Shown one piece after another: positions 1-10,007 of a DNA stretch of 64,000 bases (within the stretch, counting starts at the first letter, position 1; each line of letters opens with the position of its first letter). The position numbers were made by a program, and so were the translations under genes. Under the pieces are notes generated by a model. The model was not told where the DNA came from. It worked only from the letters and a program-made list of their open reading frames with translations, and made no database searches. This DNA comes from Silene latifolia (Eukaryota > Streptophyta > Magnoliopsida > Caryophyllales > Caryophyllaceae), in assembly GCF_048544455.1 (NCBI RefSeq), contig NC_133537.1, positions 15,561,541 through 15,625,540 on the forward strand, in the 5' to 3' direction.

Positions 1-91
1 GTGAATAATGTCTTGATTGCCTCTGATTGTCTTGATGCCGTCAACTCTATTTTGCAGTCTATTGCCCCATGTAGCCCCTATACTAACATCA
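1..91 (+). pseudogene. LINE tail, RNase H-like domain, first part
   Basis: Read from base 1 the frame gives VNNVLIASDCLDAVNSIL and continues to about base 90. The SDC..AV pattern is typical of the RNase H-like (RVT_3) domain found at the C-terminus of many plant L1-type LINEs. The frame is cut by a Helitron and resumes at 1764 with ILECRALL, which fits the same domain. It runs off the left edge of the window, so the body of the element is not visible. It could instead be a host RVT_3 gene fragment, but the A-rich tail near 2045-2061 favours a LINE. Confidence 0.6.
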
Positions 92-1763
92 CTAGTTTTA
101 GTCCCGTGCAAAAAATGCACGGACTTGCCTTCAAAGTTCTGATATATATATAATAAGTTTTAATATATTAACGGGTCTAATTTAGTGCAAGTAAAATATG
201 AGTATATGTTATATAATTAAGTGCATTTTAATAAAAAGAACTGAATTAATCTGATAGATAAATTAACAACTCATTTAAGATTTTAAGGTGTATATATTTA
301 ATGAACATAACATGATTTTAATATTATAGATGGTTTAATAAAAAGTGCAAGAGAGATATTCTACTCATAACATGGACAGAAGTGAAAATAACGCTATATT
401 ATCTGGATCATGGTAAATCAAACCGTCATAACTATAAAGCCCAACAAAAAAAAGGACATTGAGCCTAAAATACAATAATAATAATAATTCCAGTTTATAA
501 TAATAATAATTTTAGTTTACTAATAATAAATTAAACTACTAATTTATACTCCCTCCTATTCTCTAACATCTTCCACATTTCCTAAAACGGCAAATTCATT
601 AAGATCTTCCACTTTCCTTATTTGTCTATCTTTTGTGGTTACAATATTTTATGACCCCACATTCTTTCTCTTACTTTCATTTACATCCACACATCATACC
701 CCACTAAATTCTACCCAAAAACAATTGTGGAAGAACATAGAGAATAGGAGGGAGTATAATAGTAGCATTCTCGCCCATTTTAAGAGTAAGTCAATTTCAG
801 CCTCAATTAATAACTTAGAAGCCCTCATATCTACATTTATTTCCATTATTTCATCATCCAAATCGATCCCACTTATATACCTCGTTCACCCTACGATTCC
901 GGCTAAACTTATCTACATCCTTATGTTCCCGTAACTCCACCACCATCAACTCTGCTACATGCACAACCTTCCTCTTCTCATCAACACCTCTTTTTGTCAC
1001 TACGCTAAACACAACGACCATATATGATGGCCTCGTTATTGTAACGACAGCCTCCTTATGACAAAAAGACCACCGCCGCCGCCCTCATCAGTCACACTCA
1101 ATAAAAATCACCACCTTCATATTTTATGAAATTCATCAATATTAATTGCGTAAATGCTTGCATACCTCTTTTGATGGCTAATTAATGATTAATGATTACA
1201 AAACTATAGAGAAAGAATCAAATGAAAAAGTTAAATATTTATCTTAAAATATAGACATTATTATAAATTCGTAGATCTCGTGTTAATAGTTTGCGATCTT
1301 TCTATTAAATTTTGTTTCATTAATTTTCTATATCATATATGTAATTTTTTTTAAAAAAAAATTGGTTCATTAAATATGCTAGAATATTTTTCTTCAAAAA
1401 TTTATCCTTTTTATGTTTTCACTATCCGTTTTTCAAATTTCCTTTAATAATTTTTCTTGTTGTTATATCTTTGTTGTGGTTATAACTATTTACGGATTTC
1501 GGATTTTTATAACAATTAACAAACACCGTTTTTTTTAAATAATTTTTTTGGGGTAGAATAATCGTATTTTCATATGGTTTATAATACTTAATTTTCTCCA
1601 AATTCTAATTATCCATGTTTAAAAAAATTCTTTTATAGAATGAGGTTAAATAATGTGAGGCAAGTTAGTGGTGGGCCAACTTTAAAAAATGAAAAAAAAA
1701 ATTCTCTTAAATCAGGGAACCAATCAGAGCCCTTTAAATGATTCAGCTTTTATAGAAAGAAGA
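92..1763 (-). mobile_element. Non-autonomous Helitron
   Basis: On the minus strand the element begins TCTTCTTTCTATAAAAGC at 1763 and ends CTAG at 95-92. About 10 bases before the end is a GC-rich hairpin (arms at 101-110 and 116-124). The flanking bases are A91 and T1764, the A|T target of Helitrons, and removing the element restores a plausible RNase H-like frame (ending TNI, resuming ILEC). It is AT-rich with no Rep/helicase coding, so it is non-autonomous. A Stowaway element lies inside at 549-754. The 3' end is clear; the 5' end is chosen by the TC start and the restored frame. Confidence 0.75.
549..754. mobile_element. Stowaway-type MITE
   Basis: A 206-bp element has terminal inverted repeats beginning CTCCCTCCTATTCTCT at the left and its complement at the right; the inverted match extends to about 28 bp with a few differences. 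It is flanked by TA on both sides (547-548 and 755-756), the target of Stowaway (Tc1/mariner-related) elements. It sits inside the Helitron, so it inserted later or was carried along. Confidence 0.85.
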
Positions 1764-2061
1764 TTCTTGAGTGTAGGGCCCTCTTGTAGGACTCACCCCA
1801 TTTGAAGCTGGTGTTTGAGAAGAGAACAACCAACCGTGTGTCGTGTGGCGGATGCTATCGCTCACCACTCCGTCCATGATACTAGCTCCTATTTAGGTTG
1901 TTTTGAGTGGGCCCATGCCCCCCTCTTTGTTGTTGATCTTTGTACTACTGACCTTGTTTTGACCTCCGCGCCTCTTTCTCCGGACCCGCCCCATGATGTA
2001 CTTTAACTCTGTTTATGTCTTTTAATTCAAGTTCCTTTTATCAAAAAAAGAAAAAAAAAAG
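1764..2061 (+). pseudogene. LINE tail, RNase H-like domain end and A-rich 3' end
   Basis: After the Helitron the frame resumes ILECRALL, reaches KLVFEKRTTNRV, and after a frameshift continues VADAIAHHSV and CFEWAHAPLF, the usual end of an RNase H-like domain of plant LINEs. Stops and at least one frameshift show it is dead. The sequence after the last stop (TTCAAGTTCCTTTTATC followed by an A-rich run at about 2043-2061) looks like a LINE 3' UTR and poly(A) tail. It ends 67 bp before the BXL6 start codon. Confidence 0.6.
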
Positions 2062-2128
2062 TAGAAAGTAAATAACACATACTCATATAGACTATAAACT
2101 ACAACTAGAATGTAAGCCGTTTTGAGAA

Positions 2129-5100
2129 ATGATAATCCACAAACAACTCTTTTTCCTCCTTATCATCATACTAACATTCCAATTCCAATCAAATTCAATT
2201 CAATTCCCATGTACACCGCCCAATCAAAATTCCTACCTTTTCTGCAACAAATCCCTCCCAACTTCCTCAAGATCAAATTCCCTCCTTTCCCTCCTAACCC
2301 TCCATGAAAAAACCCAATTCCTCTGCAACAATTTCACTGGAATTCCAAGATTAGGTCTTCCGCCATATCAATGGTGGTCTGAATCCCTCCATGGAATTGC
2401 AACCAATGGTCCAGGAATCAGCTTCAATGGCACCATTAAAGCAGCAACAATGTTCCCTCAAGTACTTAACCAAGCTGCTACCTTTAACAAAACACTCTGG
2501 TTTCACATTGCTTCTGCTACAAGTGTTGAAGGGAGATCTATGTATAATGTTGGTCAATCTGGGTTGACTTTTTGGGCACCCAATATTAATATTTTTAGGG
2601 ATCCTAGATGGGGTAGAGGTCAGGAGACTCCTGGTGAAGATCCTGTTGTTGTTTCGGCTTTCGCCGTCGAGTTTGTTAAGGGTTTTCAAAGGGAAGATGA
2701 TGCTGGTGGTTTGATGTTATCTGCTTGTTGTAAGCATTTGATTGCTTATGATTTGGAGAAGTGGGGGAATTTCAGTAGATATACCTTCAATGCTGTGGTA
2801 AGATTATGATGGTTTTTAGTCGTTGTCTGGATCATTTGTCTACCTTTGATTAAAATTTAAAATAATCCGACGAATAATAAAAAAAAGTAAACAAATGACT
2901 GAGACGGAAAGGCTGTCACAGTGAGTGACTATTGCATTACTAATTCGTCACTGTTGGCATTGATATTGTTTAGGTTCATATAAACTGGATATATTGAGTG
3001 TTGACTTCGTGATGCGATTGATTTGGAAATGATGTTTGTTGTTGAATTTGAGTATGTATGCCGTTGACTTATAAAATGTTAGTGTGAGAAGAACAATTTC
3101 AGTTTTTGAGAGGGTTAGTAGGTCTACTATGTCTTCTGATGTTTGAGAGTAAATAGTCATGGAGGAGCCTGAGCATCAAATCAGTTAGCTTCGTCCCCAA
3201 GCCTTAGTCCCTAAATGATTTGAGGTCGGCTAAGATGATTCGTCATATTGAACTGTCAATGTGAGTTAGCCTCATCTAAGAAAAGTTAGATAAGTCAATC
3301 TTTTGAAGTCTATACCGAATATTGTTGTTTAGCCTACATTTGGGTGAGCACTTACCAGTCGGTGCTATATACGGAGTAACACTTGCCCCACTGCCTTTCG
3401 ATTTGATCGAGTGTGGGACTGAAGCTGTTTAGTAAATTTAATGCCAAGATTATTGGTATTCAACTATTCAGTTGGTGGGTGGAAAGAAAGTAAAGACAAC
3501 TAGGATCTATCTCGGTATGTACTTGACAAGCTCTGTAGCCTAACTAAATTTGGTGAGGATGTGCAGATCTGAGTCTTCGAGGGGGAGTTGATCAAGTTGA
3601 CAGTTGAATACTACAGTAATAAGATAATTACCGAGTACTAATTAGTGTAAACATAACTATGGAGTAATGAACAAAGTTCCAAATTCTTGTAGCCAAGGTG
3701 ATACGAGTAACCAAATTTTATCTATGGAAGTATGGAGCATAGAGATTGTATTCAGTGCACTTATCCTAGAATCTTGCCAAAAAAAAAAAAAACTAGACAA
3801 GTTCATTTCGATCTTGATATAGTATTGACGATTATAGTCATTGTTTTTTTCGGTACGGTTATAGTCATTGTGACAAACAAGAAACACATGCCCTTGATTC
3901 TTGTAATGAGTTGCTGGGTTGAAAGCTGCAAGGAGTTAATGTTTAATCATGTCCCATTTTCACTAAGTTGATAGTGGTAGATTATCCAACTTGATCTCGT
4001 CACGCTGTTAAGGATCTTCAATAAGATATTAATGTTGGAATTAACTTTTCTGAATCAACTGACGATCTTTTTAGACTGGAGTTAACTCCTGACATATGGC
4101 AGGTTAATCAACAAGACATGGAGGACTCATATCAACCCCCATTCAAGAACTGTGTTAAGCGAGGTAATGCAAGTTGCTTGATGTGCTCGTACAATAGTGT
4201 CAATGGAGTTCCTGCATGTGCAAAGGGTGATCTCTTGCAGAAAGCTCGACGTGAGTGGGGATTTGAGGGGTAAGAATGCAGCATCTCCATGCTTTATTAT
4301 TTGGAGGATAAAATCTGTTATTCCTGATGCTAAATACAACTATTCTTCGGGTTCTAAATGGCTAGATATGTGGCCTCAGATTGTGATGCAGTGGCAACTA
4401 TCTATGAATATCAGCACTATGTAAATACCAAAGAGGATGCAGTTGCTGATGCTCTTAAAGCAGGTTCACTTTGCCTTTGTTCTTTCTTTCTTCTATGTTT
4501 ATTCAGAGATGGATCCTGGTACAAACAATTGAGGCTCTTAACTTGTTCTTTAAGTAAATCGTACATTGTGAAATCATTGGGACAAGGAGATCAAATTCTA
4601 ATTAATGTACTTAATTGTATATGAATTCAAAGGCCAGCTGGAGACGGACCCTTCCCGGGCCTCCTATAATCCTCCTTTGAGGCGTGTACTTTTTTGTTTC
4701 ATCTAAATAACCTATGCAAATGTGCTTCCTTTGCCTTATAAAATTTCTCATCCTGCAGGAGTTGATATAAATTGTGGAACTTACATGCTTTTAAATGTTG
4801 AATCTGCAATTGGACAAGGAAAGATTGAAGAGGAAGATATAGACCGAGCTCTTAAAAACCTGTTCCCTGTTTTGTTCCGCTTGGGGCTTTTTGATGAAAA
4901 TCCTCTCAAGCAGATGTTTGGAAAACTTGGAAGGGAAGATGTGTGTACAGAAGAGCACCAGAGACTGTCACTTGAAGGAGCTAGGCAAAGCATAGTGCTT
5001 CTGAAGAATGACAAAAACTTCCTACCTTTAATCAAAGATAATGTGGCTTCATTGGCTATCATTGGCCCTGGTGCAAATGATTCAAGCCAATTAGGGGGCG

Positions 5101-7522
5101 GATATTCAGGTCGAATTCCCCTGCTTCATATTGTTCCCACATGAACATAATTTTTGAGCACCTATTCTGTCTTCAAGTTCCTGATAGTGATTAGATATAA
5201 CCTAGTGGCTAACATTGCATTATACGGAGTATTTGATTAGACATCTAAAATGAATATAATTACCCGGGGGCTTTGTTTCTTCGACACTTCACTTCGCCTG
5301 CATGTTCATCGCCTACAGGTCACTCCTTCCATGGGGTGCGTGCGACATTTTAGTCCAGAAATATGAAAAATTTACACAAAATAGCCGTGTTCAGCCCTCT
5401 AACACATAGCCGCAGTGGCTGACACTTGCAACCGAGTCTGAGAAATGTAGCTGGTTTGTTCCCAACTTTTGAATCCACATATTGACACACATATGCCACC
5501 AGTTCTCTAAAATTACAGCCGGTTTGTTCATAACTCGGTACAGTATTTAACGTACTTTATTAATTGCTCAGGGATACCTTGCAATGCGAAAACTTATGTT
5601 GATGGTGTACAAATGTATATCAAGCAGACAAGTTATGTTGGTGGGTGCCTTAATGTCTCCTGTGAGTCTGATTCAATGTTCGTTGAAGCTATCTCCGTGG
5701 CTAGAAAATCGGATCATGTGATCCTAGTACTTGGGCTGGATTTGAGCCAAGAAACTGAAGATAAAGATCGAGTTAGTCTTCTTCTTCCTGGTAAACAGAT
5801 GGATTTGGTATCTCTAGTGGCTGCTGCTTGCAAAAGGCCCTTAATATTAGTTCTCACTGGTGGTGGACCTTTGGATGTGTCCTTTGCCAAAGGAGACCCG
5901 AGAATTGCAAGCATTCTTTGGATTGGGTATCCTGGTGAGACTGGTGGTAAAGCTCTTGCTCAAGTACTGTTTGGAGATTATAATCCAGGTTAGAATTGAA
6001 CATGACATAGCATTTCTTTTATGCATGTATGTTCTTCTTGGCTCGAGTTTTTGTTTTAATGTAGTTATGTAGTTGTCAAGGGTAGGATGTAAGATCTTGC
6101 AGTTCTAAGGAAGATAGAAAAATCACTATCGTTTTGCTTTAAAGTATGACGAGAAACAAATAAATGGTCAAATAAACCGCGTATCATTGCAGTCGGTGGA
6201 TGCGGTTCTCTGGGTAGTTAACATCATGGTCTTATGGGTGATTCGAAAAAAGTGTCAACTTCTAAGACAAAGTTGAGGTTGTGTTTAGAGCTGGCAAGTC
6301 TGACCCGACCCGAGTGACCCGACCCGAACCCGAGCAAACCCAACCCGACCCGAACCCGGAAATATTGCGACCCGAAACCGACCTGACCCGACCCGATGAC
6401 GACCCGTAACCCGACACGACCCGATTATCAATGACCCGAACCCGACCCAGACCCGACCCGATACTGACCCGACCCGATATTGACCCGATTAAATTGATGA
6501 CCCGACAATTATTAAGCTTAATTTTGATCAAAATGAAAGTGATTTTGTGTTTAGATTGATATGTTTGACTTAGTAATGGATTAATTAAACCAAATAATAG
6601 GTTAAAAACTAAATTTAATGGTAAAAAAATTATAGTAATGCGATTAAGTAACCGGACCCGATAATGACCCGACCCAAACCCGACCCGACCCGATACATCA
6701 TTTGACCCGAAATGACCCGACCCGATAACGACCCGAACCCAACTTGACTCGACCCGAAAGGGTATGCTGACCCGATATGACCCGAACCCGATATGACCCG
6801 ACCCGACGTGACCCGACCCAAACCCGACCCGACTGACCCGATTGCCACCTCTAGTTGTGTTCATCTGACTTCCACTCCACCGTAGGCTGAACTTTTTATA
6901 CTGACACGGCTTTCTGAAACTGATAACAGGTGGGAGATTGCCAATGACATGGTATCCAGAATCATTCACAGAAACACCCATGAATGATATGAACATGCGG
7001 GCTGATCCTTCTCGCCTTTATCCTGGAAGGACTCATCGGTTTTATACTGGTGAGACCGTATATATGTTCGGACATGGCTTGAGCTATACCAACTACTCAT
7101 ACAAACTCTTGTCAGCTCCCAAAGGATTAAATCTTCTAAAGTTTACCAAGGCAGATGCAAGTGTGAGAAAACTCTATCAAACAGAAGTTGGGATTGCTCA
7201 TATTCCTATAGATGACTTGTCTTGTGATAGTTTGAGATTCAATGTGAAAATATCTGTAACGAATCTCGGGCATCTAGACGGAAGCCATGTCGTAATGCTA
7301 TACTCGAAAGCATTACCGGCAATAAAAGGTGCACCAAAAAAACAGCTTGTTGGGTTTAGCCGAGTCCATACTACAGCTCAGGGATCAGCCGAAGCAAGCT
7401 TTGATGTTGATCCTTGTGAACATCTTAGCTTCGCGAATGAGCATGGAAAGAGGATATTGCCTCTAGGGGAGCATACCCTAATGCTTGGAGATATGGAGCA
7501 TTCTTTAGTTATTGGTATGTGA
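2129..7522 (+). CDS. BXL6: Beta-D-xylosidase / alpha-arabinofuranosidase, GH3 (BXL6-like)
   Basis: Secreted glycoside hydrolase family 3 enzyme expected to remove xylose (and perhaps arabinose) from cell-wall xylan or arabinoxylan in the apoplast. By eye the exons are 2129-2797, 4103-4269, 4366-4463, 4759-5109, 5572-5988 and 6930-7522; all junctions are GT-AG, phases agree, and the product is 764 residues, the usual length of plant BXL proteins. Residues 1-23 form a hydrophobic signal peptide. The N-terminal GH3 barrel has [16 protein letters not shown] and [19 protein letters not shown]; the nucleophile is Asp284 in VASDCDAV. The C-terminal GH3 domain has [16 protein letters not shown] (acid/base region near 489-491), followed by a fibronectin III-like domain. 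[18 protein letters not shown] and SCLMCSYN resemble Arabidopsis BXL6 as I recall it. It appears intact. Intron 1 (1.3 kb) and intron 5 (0.94 kb) contain transposon remnants. Confidence 0.93.
2826..2912. mobile_element. Short Stowaway-like MITE remnant in BXL6 intron 1
   Basis: The left part GGATCATTTGTCTACCTTTG and the right part AAAGTAAACAAATGACTGAG are imperfect inverted complements, as in the common plant Stowaway type ending in GACGGAGGGAGTA. The termini are eroded and no clear TA duplication remains. A half copy of the same family lies at 10983-11019. Confidence 0.45.
3180..3300 (+). repeat. SINE-like fragment (Au-type 3' motif)
   Basis: In BXL6 intron 1 the stretch with CCCCAAGCCTTAGTCCC followed by GATTTGAGGTCGGCTAAGAT resembles the 3' half of Au-type plant SINEs (the TTTGGGGTCGGCTA motif). 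No clear box A/box B pair or target duplication was found, so this is a degenerate fragment at best. Confidence 0.35.
6286..6853. mobile_element. hAT-type MITE with GACCC repeats, in BXL6 intron 5
   Basis: A 568-bp element starts TAGAGCTGGCAA and ends TTGCCACCTCTA, 12-bp inverted repeats with one mismatch. It is flanked by a perfect 8-bp duplication, GTTGTGTT, at 6278-6285 and 6854-6861, the hAT signature. Two blocks (about 6303-6505 and 6653-6843) consist of a degenerate GACCCGA repeat separated by an AT-rich core. There is no transposase. It sits between the exon 5 donor (5989) and exon 6 acceptor (6929), so it should be spliced out. Confidence 0.88.
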
Positions 7523-8126
7523 ATAATATGATAAGATCATAAGAGAGCTCTTTATTGCTTACAGTATGATATGGTGCATTCTTTTGTGCATTCAATTCAA
7601 TGTGAAATTACTAAAAACAGTTCAGGTTGCTGAACTTCCCATTTGTATTCTACATAATAATGATCTTTTGTTTACATGTCTTATCCACGTCGTGTTCTTT
7701 CCGTCCTCTTGTTTTTGGTTTGAGCCATTCAGTTTCGTTTGGATTCGAGACCGTCCGTCCTAGTTGATTTCGACAGAATTGAACGTGAGGTTTATTTATT
7801 TATACCCATCTTCTTGTCCGTTGATCTAAATGCTCAAGGATCCAACCTCATCTCTTTAATTATGCAAAACTATTTTCTTCCACACCTTTTTAAATAAAGA
7901 TAATTATTTCACACGCCAAAATCTTAACTTAAATAGCTTACATTAATACACACAAATGGACTAGTACAAGTAAATATCAAATAAATTTGAAAACAACTCC
8001 ATTACCCAAGTTTTAAGGTTAACATTTGACTATTAAGACAATTGTGGGATCACCAACACACAAACTCCATATACTTTATTGCCTTCCTAGAAATTTCTCC
8101 TCGCTACTATTTACTTTGAACCAAAG
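7523..8126. other. Intergenic: BXL6 3' flank and CYSTM 5' flank
   Basis: AT-rich sequence between the stop codon of BXL6 and the start of the CYSTM gene. It must contain the 3' UTR of the first and the promoter of the second, but no element could be assigned by eye. Confidence 0.5.
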
Positions 8127-9175
8127 ATGAGTGATCCTAGATATGCTTACCCTTACCCTGCTCAAGCTCCATACCCTGCTCAAGGTTCCTTCTCTTCTAT
8201 CTTTTTATTATTTTATTATTTATTCTATGTATAATATATTCTGTTATAGCACGCGACACCAATTTCATTTAATGTTAAAAGTATACAACGATTTTACGTA
8301 AGATTTAAGGAAGACCAAGTATGTCTCATCTTATGGACTGCGAACCCAAAGTCCGCCACTGTTTATAATTGTTTCTGGTTTGCACAATTGAACCACCATT
8401 TTAGCCTGAACACGAGTTGTGTTGGATTACAACACACCACAAAAAGGTGCATGAGTTTTATCACTGCTATATATACTTCCGTCACAATTATCTTTCTATT
8501 AAAAGACTATTTGTGATTATGTTTTACTAAATAAAACTATAGGGTACTATCAAGGTCCTCCACCACCTGTGATGGCTCCACCACAATATCAATATGCTCC
8601 GCCTCCTCCTCCTCAAAGACAAACTGGTTTTCTTGAGGGATGGTAACTAACTAACTATTATTTCTTTTTCTTTTATCAAAGCCTTGTTTGTTATTTTATC
8701 TATATATATATAAACACAAATTCTCATTTGTAACGTGTCACAAGCCTATGACGAAGAAATGGGACAATTTTATGATAAAATGTACTCAGAATGATTACTT
8801 TTTATTATAAAATAATCATTATCTGATAAATAAGAATCTGTGAATGACTACTTTGTGTAGAGCTCGTTTGTTATTTTAGGATTGGTTAAGTCGGATGGAT
8901 TGTGACGACTTCTCGATACTAGACCCACATTCCCATGCGCTTGCGCCAACCCACTTTCACCGAATCCTAAGCCCCGATATGACCCTTACTTTTCATTATA
9001 AAATGGTCACATTTCCTCCGTCACAAGAGATACTTACTACTCGGTAATATATAAATAGGGAGAAATAATAGTAAAACTAAATGTTTGCAATAACGTTTTC
9101 AGTCTGGCTGCTCTATGTTGCTGCTGCCTAATTGATGAGTGCTGCTGTGACCCTTCTATCATTTTTCTCACCTGA
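8127..9175 (+). CDS. Cysteine-rich transmembrane module protein (CYSTM)
   Basis: Small tail-anchored-type protein of 76 residues from three exons (8127-8184, 8543-8642, 9103-9175) with GT-AG junctions and consistent phases. The N-terminal part is rich in Pro, Gln and Tyr (YAYPYPAQAPYPAQ; PPPPVMAPPQYQYAPPPPP). The end holds the CYSTM module GFLEGCLAALCCCCLIDECC, with a Cys-rich segment thought to sit in the membrane. Known plant CYSTM proteins act in stress tolerance or disease resistance, often at the plasma membrane; the exact role of this copy cannot be told. Splitting the module across the last intron is usual for the family as I know it. It appears complete, and only the exon joins are untested. 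Confidence 0.9.
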
Positions 9176-9384
9176 TCTCCATGTTGGTGCTTGCATCATT
9201 AATCGTTATCAATGTAAAATTTTTAATTTGTTTGTCATGTTGCTCCTTTTGTATATGTGACAATCTGATTATATTATGTATCGAAGCAAATTAATTTATT
9301 GTAAGACCGTTATGGATTATAATTTGATCGATCTTTTTCTTTTTTCAGCATTTGGTTAGTAGTAGGAACTCATTCGTTTACAAA
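9176..9384. other. Intergenic: CYSTM 3' flank
   Basis: The sequence after the CYSTM stop is AT-rich and probably holds its 3' UTR. Nothing else is recognised before the duplicated GRDP tail begins. Confidence 0.4.
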
Positions 9385-9560
9385 GATTTAGCAACAAAGT
9401 GCTTAATCTTAAGGCTTACCCTAAGAACTAGACTTGGCAACAAAGTGCTAAATCTCATTTAAGCATACCCAATGATAGCAGAAATACCATCTCACAGTCA
9501 CGAACTCCTGGATTACATCCGACACCATACCCATTTTTCTCATTCACCTTGGCTTCATAA
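9385..9560 (-). pseudogene. Duplicated 3' end of the GRDP-like gene
   Basis: The minus strand reads NEKNGYGVGCNPGVRDCE, closely matching NNNDGYGVGCNLGIRDCD at the end of the GRDP-like gene (last exon, 10008-10130). The match continues into the 3' UTR (GAACTAGACTT, then ACAACAAAGTG). A second, shorter copy of the UTR part lies at about 9387-9420. After the Cys motif the frame is lost relative to the parent. This is a diverged local partial duplication, about 550 bp downstream of the gene end, with no sign that it is used. Confidence 0.75.
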
Positions 9561-10007
9561 TCAAAAGAATGTCTTGAATAAGGTCTTGAATTCTTAGTTG
9601 CCACCTCGAACGACTACCACGAGGGTCTTGCTACGATATATTGTTAGGGCTTTCTTGATAATCTGTTTGGGCTAGGGTTCTGTTTATGAGCTTACCATAA
9701 TTCTGATTAGGTTATCAGCTTATGGGATTACCAAATCTGTTTGTCTATTTCGTTGTTTGTTCTTTACATTTCTTTTTATCTTTCTTGCGTATGTTATAAC
9801 ATAATCACATAAGATAACTTATGCTTAAATCCACAATCAAAACAAAATTACCATCCATAATAATAATATGATTATATTATATTATATAAGATAGGATTAC
9901 ACTCAACATGGTATGCTCATCTCCAATCACATAACTAAACTTATTCTTAAGCATTGCCAGAAACATATCATGAGAACTAGACTTAACAACAAAGTGATAA
10001 GTCTCAA
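9561..10007. other. Intergenic: GRDP-like gene 3' flank
   Basis: AT-rich sequence with a run of ATTATATTATAT near 9870-9890. It should contain the 3' UTR of the minus-strand gene. No other feature is recognised. Confidence 0.4.

Noticed and set aside
635-934. 99-residue open frame
   Set aside because: Low-complexity frame spanning part of the Stowaway MITE and Helitron body; no domain.
6303-6843. Possible interstitial telomere-like GACCC satellite
   Set aside because: The repeats are enclosed by hAT-type inverted ends and an 8-bp target duplication, so they are part of a MITE.
6262-6996. 244-residue open frame on the minus strand rich in Gly, Ser and Arg
   Set aside because: It is the translation of the GACCC repeats of the hAT MITE in BXL6 intron 5, plus flanking intron and exon antisense.
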